A program made the translations under genes and the position numbers. Shown piece after piece: positions 23,922 to 35,952 of a stretch of 64,000 bases of DNA. The notes under the pieces were generated by a model that saw only the letters and a program-made list of their open reading frames with translations, was not told the origin of the DNA and ran no database searches. Source of the DNA: Planococcus ruber. Its GTDB lineage: Bacteria > Bacillota > Bacilli > Bacillales_A > Planococcaceae. Within the stretch, counting starts at the first letter, position 1. Each line of letters begins with the position of its first letter. Location of the stretch: the NCBI RefSeq assembly GCF_022819085.1, contig NZ_JALHAG010000009.1, positions 62,001 to 126,000 of the forward strand, in the 5' to 3' direction.

Positions 23922-24389
23922 TCAGTAGCGGCCGCGGTCCTTGATGGCCCGGTCGATTTCGCGCTTCGCATCTTTTTTCTTCAGATCCTGGCGCTTATCG
24001 TAGTTCTTCTTCCCTTTACCGATGCCGAGGAGCACTTTCGCGTACCCATCTTTTAAATACATCTTCAATGGAATGATCGCAGCTCCTTGCACTTTTGAGA
24101 CGCCGATCAATTCGTTGATCTGCTTTTTGTGCAAAAGCAGTTTCCGGACGCGGGTCGGATCGTGGTTGAAGATATTGCCTTGCTCGTACGGGGCAATATG
24201 CATATTCGAAATCCACGCTTCGCCGTTCCGGATCCGGACGAATGCATCGACCAATTGGACTTTGCCGTTTCGTGCCGATTTGATTTCTGTTCCTTGCAAT
24301 ACGATGCCCGCTTCGATCGTTTCTTCGATGAAATAATCAAAGCCGGCTTTTTTGTTTTGGGCAATGACTTTGCCTTCACCTTTTGCCAT
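23922..24389 (-). CDS. smpB: SsrA-binding protein SmpB
   Basis: 155 residues, the usual length. Binds the tRNA-like part of tmRNA and delivers it to stalled ribosomes. Recognisable blocks: [48 protein letters not shown], and the basic C-terminal tail [23 protein letters not shown] 24389 follows GAGGTG at proper spacing; the GTG three codons earlier (24398) is less likely. Confidence 0.96.
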   Translation of the reverse strand: MAKGEGKVIAQNKKAGFDYFIEETIEAGIVLQGTEIKSARNGKVQLVDAFVRIRNGEAWISNMHIAPYEQGNIFNHDPTRVRKLLLHKKQINELIGVSKVQGAAIIPLKMYLKDGYAKVLLGIGKGKKNYDKRQDLKKKDAKREIDRAIKDRGRY

Positions 24390-24404
24390 GCTGTTCACCT
24401 CAAC

Positions 24405-24475
24405 TGGATTCAGAAAAGCGCGAGCGCCCCATCTACTCTGGGACGCCGATGTTTACACCTTGAACGCGCAACTCT
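24405..24475. repeat. Possible degenerate interspersed repeat between rnr and smpB
   Basis: GAAAAGCGCGAGCGCC followed by GGGACGCCGATG resembles short intergenic repeats common in Bacillales. Only this one region can be compared here with the similar piece near 40404, so the call is weak. Confidence 0.3.
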
Positions 24476-24500
24476 ATACTGTCTATTCTATTAAACCGGT

Positions 24501-26846
24501 TTATTTTTTCTTTTTGTTCTTCTTGTTTCTTGCTACGCCTTCATAGAACTTTTTCTTTTTGTTTTTCGGCTTGCGTGTCGGTCCGCCGCCTTCGCCTGAT
24601 CTTCCGTCGCGGCCTGGCTTGCCTCCGCGCCCCGGTTTCCCAGCGCCTTCTTTTTTCGTCGCACGGATGACTTTTGGTGCGTCTTTCCGCGTGCGGCGCT
24701 TCACTTCCGGCATGCCGACAATTTCAAAGTCGATCGCGGATTCTTCCGGCTTCACGCCGATGACTTTGATGCGAATTTCGTCGCCGATGCGGAACTGGCG
24801 ATTGCTGCGTTCGCCGATCATCATCATCTGGCGGTCGTCGAAGCGGTAATAATCGTCGGTCATATGAGAAACGTGTACAAGCCCTTCAATCGTGTTCGGC
24901 AATTCGATAAATAAGCCGAAATTCGTAACGGAACTAATAATGCCGTCAAACTCTTCCCCGATTTTATCTGCCATGTACTGAGATTTCTTCAACGCATCCG
25001 TATCGCGTTCCGCTTCTACCGCCCGGCGCTCACGCTCGGACGTATGCTCAGCGATTTCATCCATATTCGCTTCCCAATGCATGATTGTCGCTTTTGACAA
25101 GTCTTTATTGATCAAATACGTACGGATCAAGCGGTGCACGATCAAATCCGGATAACGGCGGATCGGCGAGGTGAAATGCGTATAGAATTCTGTCGACAAA
25201 CCGAAATGCCCAAGGCTCTCCGAAGAGTATTTCGCCTGCTGCATCGAACGAAGCATCATCGTCGAAACGACCGGCTCTTCCGGTGTGCCTTCGATCGACT
25301 CAATGATTTCCTGCAAGGCTTTCGGATGGATTTGGTTCCCCGTCCCTTTCACGACAATCCCGAAATTCGTCACGAATTCAAAGAAGCGCTGCAGTTTCTC
25401 AGGATTCGGATCTTCGTGGATCCGGTAAATCGCCGGAACTTCCATGCGGTGGAAATGCTCTGCGACCGTTTCGTTCGCAGCTAACATGAATTCTTCGATC
25501 AAGCGTTCAGACACCGTACGTTCGCGGACAACGACATCCACCGGATAGCCGTCTTCATCCACCAGCACTTTCGATTCCTTGAAATCGAAATCGATGGCCC
25601 CGCGGCGCATGCGGCGATCGCGCAGAATCGCAGCGAGTTCTTTCATGAGCTCGAACATCGGCACAAGTTCAGCGTATTTTTCTTTTAGTTCTTTATTGTC
25701 CTGCTCCAGAATTTCGTATACGTCCGTATACGTCATCCGCGCGGAAGTATTGATGACACTTTGGAAAATGTCATGTGACAACACTTCCCCTTTATCGTTG
25801 AAAATCATTTCACACGATAGAGTCAGACGATCCACCTGCGGATTCAACGAACAAATCCCATTCGACAAGCGATGCGGAATCATCGGAATCACGCGGTCCG
25901 TCAAATAAATGCTCGTAGCGCGATCATATGCTTCCCGGTCGATCGGCGAATCTTCCGTTACGTAATGGCTGACATCGGCAATGTGGACGCCGAGTTTATA
26001 CGTGCCGTCTTCCAGCTTCACGACTTGAACCGCATCATCCAAGTCTTTTGCATCAGCGCCGTCAATCGTTACGATCTGCTCATTCCGCAAGTCGCGGCGA
26101 TCGTTCAAATCAGCGGGATCGATTTCTTCCGGTACGCTGTTTGCCATTTCCAGCACATCTGCCGGAAACTCCGTTTCAATGCCATATTTATGGATGATCG
26201 ATAAAATGTCGACGCCCGGATCGTTTTTATGGCCAAGAATTTGCGTGACCATGCCGGTCGCAGATTTTCTGCCTTCCGGCCAGCCCGTGATTTCCACAAC
26301 GACCTTATGGCCATCTACAGCGCCTAACGTATCTTCTTTGGCGATAAAGATGTCCATGTTCATTTTCTTATCATCGGATATCACGAAGCCGAAGCCGCGA
26401 TTGTCCTGGAACGTGCCGACCACTTTCGTCGTTCCGCGTTCAAGGATACGGATAATCGCTCCTTCACGGCGGTCACCGGACGAATTCTCAGAAATTCGGA
26501 TCAAGACCGTATCTCCGTTAATCGCACCGTTTACTTCCGTCGGCGGAATAAACACATCATCCATGCCCGCTTCTTCAGGCGCCACAAAACCGAAGCCTCG
26601 TGGATGGCCGATAAATTTTCCGCGCATCAAGTTCATGCGTTCCGGTACGCCGTAGCGGTTCACGCGTGAACGGACGAGCAGCCCTTTTTCTTCCAGCTTC
26701 ACTAAAGTTTTCACCAATTCTTTAAATTCATCGGCGTCTTCAAAGCCGAATTGCTCTTCTATTTCTTGTACAGTCAAAGGTTTATACGCATCTTCGCGCA
26801 TAAACGACAATAACCTTTGGTCCAGAGACGCTTCATTTTTTCCCAT
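24501..26846 (-). CDS. rnr: Ribonuclease R
   Basis: 781-residue 3'-5' exoribonuclease that degrades structured RNA and takes part in tmRNA-linked decay. N-terminal winged helix (residues 1-70), two cold-shock-like domains ([27 protein letters not shown]), the RNB catalytic domain with [12 protein letters not shown] (metal-binding aspartates), an S1 domain ([17 protein letters not shown]), and a Lys/Arg/Gly-rich tail. GGAGGAAATG precedes ATG 26846. Sits 23 bases after est and ahead of smpB, the usual Bacillus order. Confidence 0.96.
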   Translation of the reverse strand: MGKNEASLDQRLLSFMREDAYKPLTVQEIEEQFGFEDADEFKELVKTLVKLEEKGLLVRSRVNRYGVPERMNLMRGKFIGHPRGFGFVAPEEAGMDDVFIPPTEVNGAINGDTVLIRISENSSGDRREGAIIRILERGTTKVVGTFQDNRGFGFVISDDKKMNMDIFIAKEDTLGAVDGHKVVVEITGWPEGRKSATGMVTQILGHKNDPGVDILSIIHKYGIETEFPADVLEMANSVPEEIDPADLNDRRDLRNEQIVTIDGADAKDLDDAVQVVKLEDGTYKLGVHIADVSHYVTEDSPIDREAYDRATSIYLTDRVIPMIPHRLSNGICSLNPQVDRLTLSCEMIFNDKGEVLSHDIFQSVINTSARMTYTDVYEILEQDNKELKEKYAELVPMFELMKELAAILRDRRMRRGAIDFDFKESKVLVDEDGYPVDVVVRERTVSERLIEEFMLAANETVAEHFHRMEVPAIYRIHEDPNPEKLQRFFEFVTNFGIVVKGTGNQIHPKALQEIIESIEGTPEEPVVSTMMLRSMQQAKYSSESLGHFGLSTEFYTHFTSPIRRYPDLIVHRLIRTYLINKDLSKATIMHWEANMDEIAEHTSERERRAVEAERDTDALKKSQYMADKIGEEFDGIISSVTNFGLFIELPNTIEGLVHVSHMTDDYYRFDDRQMMMIGERSNRQFRIGDEIRIKVIGVKPEESAIDFEIVGMPEVKRRTRKDAPKVIRATKKEGAGKPGRGGKPGRDGRSGEGGGPTRKPKNKKKKFYEGVARNKKNKKKK

Positions 26847-26869
26847 CTACATTTCCTCCTTTAGACGCT

Positions 26870-27616
26870 TCACACACCCCAATCGAGTGTTTCGAGAAAC
26901 GCTAAAATATCTTCGTGCAATTGTTCTTTTTCTTTATCGAGCGTGATGACGTGCCCGGATTCCTCATACCACTTTATCTTTTTCTCAAATGATTCTGCAT
27001 TCTCGTAAATGACATTGGCAGAATCCGTATTGATGACATCGTCTAATCTGCCTTGGACGACAAATAGCGGTGCATAGACATGGTCCACATGTTCTTTCAC
27101 ATCCGCGATTAGTGCCTGCAGATCTGCTAAAGATTCCATCGGATGCTTTTTGAACTCTTCCATTTCTTCTTCGATAACTTCGTCGCTTTTTCCTTCATAC
27201 TTCTTGTATTCCTGTGCATATTTTACAACGCCTTCATACATCAAGTCGGTTGTTTTCATATACATTGGCGCACACATCGTCACCAAACCCTTCACAGGGA
27301 ATGTATACCCTAATTTCAGTGTGAATACGCCGCCAAGCGACAATCCAGCCACGGCAACTTCGGTATAGCCTTCATCCCGCAATTGGTGATAAGCTGCCTC
27401 GACATCTTTCCACCAATCTTCCGGCCCTGTCGGAATCAGCTTTTCCGGCTCTACACCATGCCCTGCGTAATGAGGCGCAATCGATGTATAATTATGCTTT
27501 TCCAAGAACCGGCCAAGCATCCGGACATCCGCCGAGTTCCCTGTAAATCCGTGCAACAACAAGACCGCTCTCGGCCCTGATTTAAAGAAAAATGGTTTTG
27601 GCTGCGAAATCCGCAT
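26870..27616 (-). CDS. est: Carboxylesterase (YvaK / Est30 type)
   Basis: 248-residue alpha/beta hydrolase. Oxyanion region LLHGFTGNS, nucleophile elbow GLSLGG (serine near 94), aspartate in GRLDDVI, and histidine in SGHVITLD form the triad. GGAGG precedes ATG 27616. Same position as yvaK in B. subtilis, between secG and rnr. Physiological substrate unknown; short-chain esters are typical. Confidence 0.9.
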   Translation of the reverse strand: MRISQPKPFFFKSGPRAVLLLHGFTGNSADVRMLGRFLEKHNYTSIAPHYAGHGVEPEKLIPTGPEDWWKDVEAAYHQLRDEGYTEVAVAGLSLGGVFTLKLGYTFPVKGLVTMCAPMYMKTTDLMYEGVVKYAQEYKKYEGKSDEVIEEEMEEFKKHPMESLADLQALIADVKEHVDHVYAPLFVVQGRLDDVINTDSANVIYENAESFEKKIKWYEESGHVITLDKEKEQLHEDILAFLETLDWGV

Positions 27617-27689
27617 AAAAATCCTCCATTCAATTTACGTATAACTTAAAATTTCATATTAAAATTTTTATCTTCACACCTAGATATGA

Positions 27690-27870
27690 AGCATAACAGC
27701 GAAGACTCCAGCGGGAAAGCGAGAAAGCCGAGACCCCGCAGGACGCAGTCCGAGGAGGCTTGGCGCTCGCCCGCAGGAAAGACATTGGCTGTAGCCCGCA
27801 AGGCCAAGTCTTTGCGACGAAGCTAGCGAAGCGATGCAGGAGCAAATCTTTTCAGCGCAGCTGTTTTGCG
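27690..27870. repeat. Interspersed intergenic repeat (Bacillales GACTCC...GCGGGAA type)
   Basis: The 337-base gap between est and secG holds a GC-rich block (AGCGAAGACTCCAGCGGGAA, GAGACCCCGCAGGACGCAG, GAGGAGGCTTGGCGCTCGCC, TGTAGCCCGCAAGGCC) that matches from memory a repeat seen many times in Bacillus and Planococcus genomes. It has no coding frame and may fold extensively. The rest of the gap is AT-rich, with the secG terminator at its right end. Copy number elsewhere cannot be seen. Confidence 0.6.
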
Positions 27871-27910
27871 GAATATCGGAAGAAAAAATAAACTATCCTG
27901 CCCTAAAAGA

Positions 27911-27942
27911 AAACGCCTAACCAGTGTCATGGTCAGGCGATT
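27911..27942 (-). terminator. Terminator after secG
   Basis: Arms CGCCTAACCA (27914-27923) and TGGTCAGGCG (27930-27939), six-base loop, then TTTTCTTTT on the minus strand. Confidence 0.8.
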
Positions 27943-27953
27943 TAATCTCTACA

Positions 27954-28181
27954 TTAAACTTTTGTAACGGCGATAGCCAGAATAAAGAATAAGGCAGCCA
28001 GCACGATCGTTACTCGGTGCAAGACTAGGTCCAGCCCACGTGCTTTTTGCTTGCCGAAAAGTTGCTCTGCTCCACCGGAGATGGCTCCCGAAAGACCTGC
28101 ACTTTTTCCTGATTGCAATAAAACGACAACGATTAATGCGAGCGATACGATGACAAGAAGCGTCATTAACAACGTATGCAT
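27954..28181 (-). CDS. secG: Protein-export subunit SecG
   Basis: 75-residue membrane subunit of the SecYEG channel. Two hydrophobic helices (residues 3-22 and 50-72) around a loop with [20 protein letters not shown], which is highly typical. ATG 28181 behind AGGAGGTGG is chosen; a frame opening at GTG 28211 would include the ribosome site. Confidence 0.95.
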   Translation of the reverse strand: MHTLLMTLLVIVSLALIVVVLLQSGKSAGLSGAISGGAEQLFGKQKARGLDLVLHRVTIVLAALFFILAIAVTKV

Positions 28182-28279
28182 AAATTCCACCTCCTGGACA
28201 AGAACTTTCACAACAAGACTAAGTTTACCAAAAACTTAGAACTATGACAATAGCATCGTTAAAAAGTCATGATTTGCAT

Positions 28280-29590
<1,311 letters not shown>

Positions 29591-29595
29591 TTAGT

Positions 29596-31128
29596 TTAGA
29601 ATAGTGGTCTTCCTGTCATTTCTTTCGGTTGTTCGATGTTCAATAATTTGAGAACAGTTGGTGCTAAATCGGCCAGGATGCCGTCGTTTCGCAGCACTTC
29701 CCCTGGTTTAGTGACGATGACCGGCACTTGGTTTGTCGTATGCGCCGTCATCGGCAAGCCGTCGATTGTCACCACTTCGTCCGCGTTTCCGTGGTCCGCT
29801 GTGATGATGGCCGAACCGCCTTTTGCATGCAGCGCATCAATGATTTTGCCTAAGCATTCATCAACGGTTTCGATGGCTTTGATCGTTGGTTCAATCATCC
29901 CGCTATGGCCGACCATATCCGGATTAGCGAAGTTCAAGATAATCGCGTCGTGTGCATCCGCTTCGATTTGAGCGACCAATTTCTCTGTCACTTCATACGC
30001 GCTCATTTCCGGCTGCAGGTCATAAGTCGCCACTTTCGGTGAATCGACCAAAATCCGGTCTTCACCCGGGAAAACATTTTCGCGTCCGCCGCTCATGAAG
30101 AACGTAACGTGCGGATATTTCTCAGTTTCCGCAATGCGCAGCTGCGTCAAACCATTTGCCGAAATCACTTCGCCGATTGTATTCTCCAAGTTCACCGTTT
30201 CAAAAGCGATGCGCGTTGGCAGAAGGTCACTATAAGAAGTGAAAGATACAAAAGTCAGGTTCTTCGGATGATTGGCGCTTAACGGGAAGCTATTAAAATC
30301 TTCCGTAATCAATGCCGAAGTCAACTGGATCGCCCGGTCGGGACGGAAATTAAAGAAGATGATCGAATCATCCGAGTTGATCGTTGCAACCGGTTCGCCT
30401 TCCTCGACAATCGCATACGGCACAACGAATTCGTCCATGACGCCCTGGTCATACGATTCAACTAATCCTTCTGTTGCAGAAGATGCAGTCAGACCCACCC
30501 CGTCGACGATGACGCGGTAAGCTGTTTCTGCACGGTCCCAACGTTTGTCGCGGTCCATGGCATAATAGCGTCCACTGATGGATGCAAACCGGCCAATGCC
30601 AATTTCTGCCATTTTTTCTTCTGTTTTTTCAATATAGCCGAGCGCTGTTTGCGGGCCGACGTCACGGCCATCTAGGAAGCCGTGAACGTAGACTTCCGTC
30701 AAACCTTGCTGCTTCGCAAGTTCCAAAAGCGCAAACAAATGCTCATAGTGGCTATGGACACCGCCGTCTGACAATAAGCCCATCAAGTGAAGCGAAGTAC
30801 CTTTCGCTTTTACATTGGCTACCGCTTCAAGAAACGCCGGGTTTTGGTAGAAGTCGCCATCACGGATTGATTTATGGATGCGGGTCAAGTTCTGATAAAC
30901 GATGCGGCCTGCACCTATATTCAAATGCCCGACTTCCGAATTGCCCATTTGGCCATCCGGCAGGCCGACAGCCTCGCCAGATGCCGTTAAAAGATTATGT
31001 GGATAGGTTTCCCAGAGTTTATCAAAATTAGGTTTTTTCGCTTGCGCAACTGCATTGCCGAATGTTTCCTGGCGGCAGCCGAAGCCATCTAAAATGATAA
31101 GTGCCACTGGATTTTCTGTATTACGCAT
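29596..31128 (-). CDS. gpmI: Phosphoglycerate mutase, cofactor-independent
   Basis: 510 residues of the Mn-dependent, alkaline-phosphatase-fold enzyme (3-PG to 2-PG). LIILDGFG with metal Asp, [15 protein letters not shown] with the phospho-serine, and [10 protein letters not shown] near the C-terminus. Its start overlaps the end of tpiA by 8 bases, so translation is coupled. Confidence 0.98.
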   Translation of the reverse strand: MRNTENPVALIILDGFGCRQETFGNAVAQAKKPNFDKLWETYPHNLLTASGEAVGLPDGQMGNSEVGHLNIGAGRIVYQNLTRIHKSIRDGDFYQNPAFLEAVANVKAKGTSLHLMGLLSDGGVHSHYEHLFALLELAKQQGLTEVYVHGFLDGRDVGPQTALGYIEKTEEKMAEIGIGRFASISGRYYAMDRDKRWDRAETAYRVIVDGVGLTASSATEGLVESYDQGVMDEFVVPYAIVEEGEPVATINSDDSIIFFNFRPDRAIQLTSALITEDFNSFPLSANHPKNLTFVSFTSYSDLLPTRIAFETVNLENTIGEVISANGLTQLRIAETEKYPHVTFFMSGGRENVFPGEDRILVDSPKVATYDLQPEMSAYEVTEKLVAQIEADAHDAIILNFANPDMVGHSGMIEPTIKAIETVDECLGKIIDALHAKGGSAIITADHGNADEVVTIDGLPMTAHTTNQVPVIVTKPGEVLRNDGILADLAPTVLKLLNIEQPKEMTGRPLF

Positions 31129-31882
31129 GCAATCCCGCCTCTAGTAATTTGACAAATGAATCTGCCTCTAAACTTGCACCGCCGACCAATGCGCCGTCGA
31201 TGTGCTCCATGCCGAGCAATTCTTCGATATTCGCCGGTTTTACGCTGCCGCCGTATTGGATGCGGACTTGATCGGCCGCTTCCTGGCTGTAAAGACTCGC
31301 GATTTTTTTGCGGATTACGCCGCAAACTTCATTCGCATCTTCAGCAGTGGCTGTTTTTCCAGTTCCAATCGCCCAAATCGGCTCATAGGCAATGACCAAT
31401 TGGTTGATCTGCTCTTCAGCCAACCCGGCAACGCCTGCTGCTACTTGGTTTTCTACGATCGAAGCGGTTGCGCCGCTTTCACGCTGCTCCAATGTTTCAC
31501 CTACGCACATGATCGGCGTAATGCCATGCTCATATGCAGCTTTGACTTTTTTATTGACCGAAACGTCGCTTTCATTGAAATACTGGCGACGCTCCGAATG
31601 GCCAAGAATGACATAATTGATGCCGATATCTTTCAATTGGACCGGGCTGACTTCCCCAGTATAGGCGCCTTCTTTTGCATCATGCATCGTTTGGGCACCA
31701 ATTTGAAGCGTGCTGCCTTCCGTAGCCTGCACTAATGGTTGAAGGAATAGGGAAGGTGCGCAGATGATCGAATCGACTTTATCTGCATCCGGTGCCAATC
31801 CTTTTACTTCTTCGATGAATTGTTTAGCTTCTGAAAACGTTTTGTACATTTTCCAGTTACCTGCAATAATCGGTTTTCTCAA
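31121..31882 (-). CDS. tpiA: Triosephosphate isomerase
   Basis: 253 residues; interconverts dihydroxyacetone phosphate and glyceraldehyde 3-phosphate. AGNWKMYKT with catalytic Lys, GHSERRQYF with His, [14 protein letters not shown] with Glu, and the phosphate loop YGGSVKP are all present. Between pgk and gpmI in the glycolytic operon. Confidence 0.98.
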   Translation of the reverse strand: MRKPIIAGNWKMYKTFSEAKQFIEEVKGLAPDADKVDSIICAPSLFLQPLVQATEGSTLQIGAQTMHDAKEGAYTGEVSPVQLKDIGINYVILGHSERRQYFNESDVSVNKKVKAAYEHGITPIMCVGETLEQRESGATASIVENQVAAGVAGLAEEQINQLVIAYEPIWAIGTGKTATAEDANEVCGVIRKKIASLYSQEAADQVRIQYGGSVKPANIEELLGMEHIDGALVGGASLEADSFVKLLEAGLHA

Positions 31883-31932
31883 AGAAATCCACTCCTCTTA
31901 TCCGTTTTCTTAAACATTGTTAACTTTATTGT

Positions 31933-33117
31933 TTATTTGTCCGTCAGTGCACTGACTCCTGGAAGATCCTTGCCTTCCATGAATTCAAGAGAGGCACCGC
32001 CGCCTGTTGAGATATGGTCCATTTGATCGGCTACGTGGAATTGCTCTACTGCCGCTGCTGAATCGCCGCCGCCAATGATCGTGTAAGCATCCGTTTCAGC
32101 CATCGCCTGCGCTACCGATTTCGTGCCATTTTCGAAAGAACTCATTTCAAAAACGCCCATTGGCCCGTTCCAGATGACCAATTTCGAATTCTTGATGACG
32201 TCTGCATAAAGTTCCACTGTTTTCGGCCCGATATCCAGCCCCATCCAGTCGCTTGGAATTTCTTTTATGTCAGCCACTTTCGTTTCGCTGTCATTTGAAA
32301 ATTCTTTTGTCGTGACTACGTCAACCGGAAGATACATTTTCACGCCTTTTTCTTCCGCTTTTTGGATGAAAGACAGTGCCAAATCGATTTTATCTTCTTC
32401 TAATAAAGAAGTTCCGATTTCATAGCCTTGCGCTTTCACAAATGTATACGATAAGCCGCCACCAATGATCAAGTTATCGACTTTATCCAACAAGTGGTCA
32501 ATGACCCCGATTTTGTCTTTTACTTTTGCGCCGCCGATAATCGCTGTGAACGGGCGGTCCGGTTCAGACAAAGCTTTTCCTAGGACATCTAATTCTTTCT
32601 CTAAAAGCAAACCGGAAACTGCTGGAAGATGCTCGGCAATACCGGCAGTAGTTGCGTGCGCCCGGTGTGCTGCGCCAAATGCATCGTTTACGAAGACATC
32701 AGCCAAATCAGCAAAAGCTTTCGCTAATTCCGGATCATTTTTTTCTTCACCTGGATGGAAGCGGACATTCTCCAACAAGACGATATCGCCTTCTTCCATA
32801 GCCGCTATGGCCTGTTCCACGTTTTCCCCGATCGACTCATCGAGGCTCTTTACTTCTTTATGTAATAATTCAGCCAGCCTTGCACCGGCAGGAGCCAGTC
32901 TCAAGTCTTCGCTGACTTGGCCTTTTGGTCTGCCTAAATGGCTCGCCAGAATCACTTTTGCACCGTTCTCCACCAAATATTCGATGGTCGGCAATGCCGC
33001 ACGGATGCGCGTGTCGTCGGTTACGTTTCCTTCAGCCATTGGCACGTTGAAATCTACTCGGCAAAATACACGTTTCCCCTTTAAGTCCACGTCTTTCATG
33101 GTCATCTTCTTCAACAT
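31933..33117 (-). CDS. pgk: Phosphoglycerate kinase
   Basis: 394 residues; makes ATP from 1,3-bisphosphoglycerate. N-domain RVDFNVPM and HLGRPKG, hinge [12 protein letters not shown], nucleotide loop [13 protein letters not shown] 33117 is chosen behind GGGAGGTAA; the frame to 33189 would run through the terminator-like hairpin upstream. Confidence 0.98.
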   Translation of the reverse strand: MLKKMTMKDVDLKGKRVFCRVDFNVPMAEGNVTDDTRIRAALPTIEYLVENGAKVILASHLGRPKGQVSEDLRLAPAGARLAELLHKEVKSLDESIGENVEQAIAAMEEGDIVLLENVRFHPGEEKNDPELAKAFADLADVFVNDAFGAAHRAHATTAGIAEHLPAVSGLLLEKELDVLGKALSEPDRPFTAIIGGAKVKDKIGVIDHLLDKVDNLIIGGGLSYTFVKAQGYEIGTSLLEEDKIDLALSFIQKAEEKGVKMYLPVDVVTTKEFSNDSETKVADIKEIPSDWMGLDIGPKTVELYADVIKNSKLVIWNGPMGVFEMSSFENGTKSVAQAMAETDAYTIIGGGDSAAAVEQFHVADQMDHISTGGGASLEFMEGKDLPGVSALTDK

Positions 33118-33142
33118 GAAATTACCTCCCGTTCGTTTAAAT

Positions 33143-33176
33143 AAAAAGAAGGGGTGGGGTAAATCCCCACCCCTTT
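33143..33176 (-). terminator. Hairpin between gapA and pgk
   Basis: Perfect 11-base arms AAGGGGTGGGG (33149-33159) and CCCCACCCCTT (33165-33175), then CTTTTTAT on the minus strand. Probably a partial terminator or processing site that lets gapA be made in excess over downstream genes. Confidence 0.75.
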
Positions 33177-33227
33177 TACCCTCTTTCATTATAGAGGTTC
33201 ATCGGAAATTAAGCTATGATTTTGGGA

Positions 33228-34232
33228 TTACAGCCCTGTTTTGTACATGTGCAACGCGATGTCGATGCATCGTGCAGAATAGCCTGATTCGTTGTCATAC
33301 CATGCAAGAACTTTTACCATGTTGCCGCCAAGTTCCATTGTAGATAATAGGTCAACAGTAGATGAAGCTGTCACTCCGTTGTAGTCGCGTGAAACAAGCG
33401 GAAGTTCGCTGTAGCTCAAGAAAGCATTTTCGTCTTTGTCGATTGCTTCTTTCAACGCGTTGTTTACGTCTTCTACTGTTACGTCTGTGTTCAACTCAGC
33501 AACTAAGTCGATCAATGAAACGTTTGGTGTAGGAACGCGGATTGCCATTCCGTCCAGTTTGCCTTCAAGTTCTGGCAATACTTTTGTTACGGCAACTGCA
33601 GCGCCTGTAGTTGTCGGAATCATTGATTCTGCTGCAGAACGTGCACGGCGGTAGTCTTTATGCGGTGAATCCAACAGGATTTGGTCGTTTGTGTACGAGT
33701 GGATCGTTGTCATCATCGCTTTTTTGATGCCGAATTTATCGTTCAAGATTTTAGAAATTCCAGCAAGGCCGTTTGTTGTACAAGAAGCGTTTGAAATCAC
33801 GTCGTCTTCTTGTGGGTTGTAGCTTTCATGGTTAACGCCCATTACGAGTGTCTTCATGTTTTTGCCTGGAGCTGAAACGATAACTTTTTTAGCCCCTGCT
33901 TGGATGTGTTTTTTCGCATCGTCAGCATTTGTAAAGAATCCAGTAGATTCGATGACGATATCGATGTTGTTTTCTGCCCATGGCAAGTTTGCAGGATCTT
34001 TTTCAGAGTAAACGTGGATTTTCTTGCCGTTTACGATCAAGTCATTGCCTTCAGATGAAATTTCCGCATCCAATGTGCCGTGGATTGAATCGTATTTAAG
34101 CAAGTGCGCCAACATTTTAGCATCTGTTAAATCGTTTACTGCGACAACTTCCACTTCTTCGTTTGCCAATGCTTGGCGGAATACAATACGTCCAATACGT
34201 CCAAATCCGTTAATCGCTAATTTTAAAGTCAT
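33228..34232 (-). CDS. gapA: Glyceraldehyde-3-phosphate dehydrogenase (glycolytic GapA)
   Basis: 334 residues. Rossmann GFGRIGRIVFRQ, catalytic cysteine in SNASCTTN (about residue 151), and WYDNESGYSARC near the C-terminus. The NDLTDAKMLAHLLKYDS segment fits the NAD-dependent glycolytic form. AGGAGGAA precedes ATG 34232, which abuts the cggR stop. Regulated by CggR through the operator upstream of cggR. Confidence 0.98.
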   Translation of the reverse strand: MTLKLAINGFGRIGRIVFRQALANEEVEVVAVNDLTDAKMLAHLLKYDSIHGTLDAEISSEGNDLIVNGKKIHVYSEKDPANLPWAENNIDIVIESTGFFTNADDAKKHIQAGAKKVIVSAPGKNMKTLVMGVNHESYNPQEDDVISNASCTTNGLAGISKILNDKFGIKKAMMTTIHSYTNDQILLDSPHKDYRRARSAAESMIPTTTGAAVAVTKVLPELEGKLDGMAIRVPTPNVSLIDLVAELNTDVTVEDVNNALKEAIDKDENAFLSYSELPLVSRDYNGVTASSTVDLLSTMELGGNMVKVLAWYDNESGYSARCIDIALHMYKTGL

Positions 34233-35276
34233 TTAAAATTCCTCCTGTTTTGTAGTTAACTCAATTATTTTTCTTGCTGCACCTTCATCCGTAACAAGCA
34301 CGGTCTGTCTCGGTGCAATGTTGAAATAAGAAAGAATCGCTTTCGCTTTTGATCGTCCTCCCGCTACAGCCAAAATGGCTTTCGCTTTTTGGACCTGTTC
34401 CATTTGGATTCCCGCAGTTCGGATGCGATAAACAACATTTCCTTCATTGTCGAAGTAATAGCCGAATGCTTCGCTGACCGCGCCGCCTTTGCGGATCATC
34501 TCGACTTCTTCCGGCGATGATTTCCGGTGAAGCGCAATTTCCTCGGCGTTGCCGATTCCATGCACGACGACGTCCGTCTCATCATACAAATCCATCATTT
34601 CTTTGATGACCGGTTCACGCATCATCATTTCGTAGGCTTCTGCGCTGAGATGGTCTGGCAAGTAAAGCGTTTTGACCGCTCCGCCTGTCTTCTCTGCAAA
34701 AAGTGATGCAATGGTGTTTGCCTGATGGAGCACATCTTCTCCGAGTCCGCCTCGCGCTGCAATAAATTGCAGCGACCGGTCCCGTTTGTCAGAAGAAATC
34801 TCTTTTGAGATAGCAGCCATCGTACTGCCGCCAGTCACGGCGATTTTTTTATGAAGTGGGAACTTCATTTCTAATAACCTTGCGGCCTCTTTACCGATTT
34901 TCGTTTTAACTGCTGGAATATCGTCGCTGTCCTGAGGCAAGATCAGCACTTGCGAAATCCCTAAAATGGCTTTCAGCTGCTTTTCCATATTGGATAAGCC
35001 GGACATTTCACGCATGAATTCTTTCAATGCCTCCAGCACTTCTATTCCTTGCGGCGATATCGCCATCCCGGCAGTTTTCGCTTCAATCAATTGCTGGCCA
35101 CGCAGAAGATCCGTTTCTTTCCGGATGTCGCGTTCGGTCATTCCAGCAAGTTCACTCAGCGTACGCCTGCCAATCGGCTCTTCCATCTGGATCGTCTGAA
35201 GAATTTGATAACGTTTTGTTAGGAGGTCGGTCATTTCCGGCATGAGCTTTTTTTTCGCTTCCGTTAATGGATCCAT
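34233..35276 (-). CDS. cggR: Central glycolytic genes repressor CggR
   Basis: About 347 residues of the SorC family: N-terminal winged helix (PIGRRTLSELAGMTERDIRK, residues about 35-54) and a C-terminal sugar-phosphate domain (VTGGSTMAAIS and the lysine region) that binds fructose-1,6-bisphosphate. ATG 35276 behind GGAGTGA gives the usual length; the upstream frame to 35315 would extend into the operator. It represses its own operon. Confidence 0.95.
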   Translation of the reverse strand: MDPLTEAKKKLMPEMTDLLTKRYQILQTIQMEEPIGRRTLSELAGMTERDIRKETDLLRGQQLIEAKTAGMAISPQGIEVLEALKEFMREMSGLSNMEKQLKAILGISQVLILPQDSDDIPAVKTKIGKEAARLLEMKFPLHKKIAVTGGSTMAAISKEISSDKRDRSLQFIAARGGLGEDVLHQANTIASLFAEKTGGAVKTLYLPDHLSAEAYEMMMREPVIKEMMDLYDETDVVVHGIGNAEEIALHRKSSPEEVEMIRKGGAVSEAFGYYFDNEGNVVYRIRTAGIQMEQVQKAKAILAVAGGRSKAKAILSYFNIAPRQTVLVTDEGAARKIIELTTKQEEF

Positions 35277-35307
35277 TGATTCACTCCATTTCAAGTTGGA
35301 CGGTTTT

Positions 35308-35336
35308 TGTCCCACTCAATATTTTTCTGTCCCACT
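35308..35336 (-). promoter_or_regulatory. CggR operator (two direct repeats)
   Basis: AGTGGGACA occurs twice on the minus strand (35328-35336 and 35308-35316), start to start exactly 20 bases. B. subtilis CggR binds a direct-repeat operator with the same GGGAC core at two-turn spacing. Lies just downstream of the promoter. Confidence 0.8.
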
Positions 35337-35342
35337 AGTTAC

Positions 35343-35371
35343 ATTCTACCGAACGGCTTTCCAAAATGCAA
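35343..35371 (-). promoter_or_regulatory. Promoter of the cggR-gapA operon
   Basis: TTGCAT (35366-35371), 17-base spacer, TAGAAT (35343-35348) on the minus strand, immediately before the CggR operator, so a bound repressor would block elongation. Confidence 0.7.
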
Positions 35372-35384
35372 ATAAAAAGAAGCG

Positions 35385-35615
35385 TTAAAATTCTAACGCT
35401 TCGAGCAGTTCAACGTAGCCGATCCTTCCGTAGATGAGAATTTCTCCTTCTCTTTCAATAACCGGTATCATCAGCATATATTTTTCGTGCAGCTGTTCAT
35501 CGCTTTCAATATCGACTTCCTGATACTCCAGCGGAAAATCTTCTTTGACCAGCTCCAACATCAATTTCGCTTCTTCGCATAGTTCACAATTTGAACGGGT
35601 ATATAAAGTAAGCAT
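35385..35615 (-). CDS. Glutaredoxin-like protein
   Basis: 76 residues of the DUF836/glutaredoxin type: LYTRSNCELCEEAKLML with a CxxC redox pair (near residues 10-13) and the cis-proline region MIPVIE. ATG 35615 behind GAGGGAAA; a frame from 35666 is too long for the family. Sits just upstream of the cggR promoter. Partner unknown. Confidence 0.8.
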   Translation of the reverse strand: MLTLYTRSNCELCEEAKLMLELVKEDFPLEYQEVDIESDEQLHEKYMLMIPVIEREGEILIYGRIGYVELLEALEF

Positions 35616-35745
35616 TGCTTTCCCTCTTTCATTTTTATTTGCTAGTGACGCTATTATACTATTCACCCATAATATAATTAAGCAACTTGTCTGACGCGGA
35701 AATCCTTAGATTTGCCCGCTAGCTGTCTCTTCAGCCAAAAGAAAA

Positions 35746-35783
35746 AGCCGCCCGTTCCACTGAATAAAGTGGAACGAGCGGCT
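35746..35783 (-). terminator. Terminator after tRNA-Arg
   Basis: Arms AGCCGCCCGTTCCACT and AGTGGAACGAGCGGCT (35746-35761, 35768-35783; one mismatch), followed by TTTTTCTTTT on the minus strand. Confidence 0.85.
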
Positions 35784-35788
35784 ACGGA

Positions 35789-35860
35789 TACCCTCGGAGG
35801 GAATCGAACCCCCATTTCAAGAACCGGAATCTTGCGTGTGATCCATTACACTACGAGGGC
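35789..35860 (-). tRNA. tRNA-Arg, anticodon CCG
   Basis: 72-base cloverleaf on the minus strand: acceptor GCCCTCG paired with CGAGGGT (one G-U), anticodon stem CAAGA/TCTTG around loop TTCCGGT with anticodon CCG (35825-35827), T-arm GGGGGTTCGATTCCC. Discriminator A; CCA is not encoded. Reads CGG arginine codons. Confidence 0.95.
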
Positions 35861-35935
35861 AAGTAGTCCTTAACGACTTTTCTATTATAACCATAACAAA
35901 AAAACATTTCAAGTTGATTTTTGCAATTCGTTAGA

Positions 35936-35952
35936 TTTGACCTTCATTGACC
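35936..35952 (+). promoter_or_regulatory. CtsR box upstream of clpP
   Basis: TTTGACC-TTC-ATTGACC, the reverse complement of GGTCAAT-GAA-GGTCAAA, matches the CtsR heat-shock operator (direct heptamers, three-base spacer) with one change. It overlaps the -35 region. Confidence 0.8.

Noticed and set aside
32465-33343. 292-residue plus-strand reading frame
   Set aside because: Antisense to pgk and the gapA-pgk spacer; no family resemblance.
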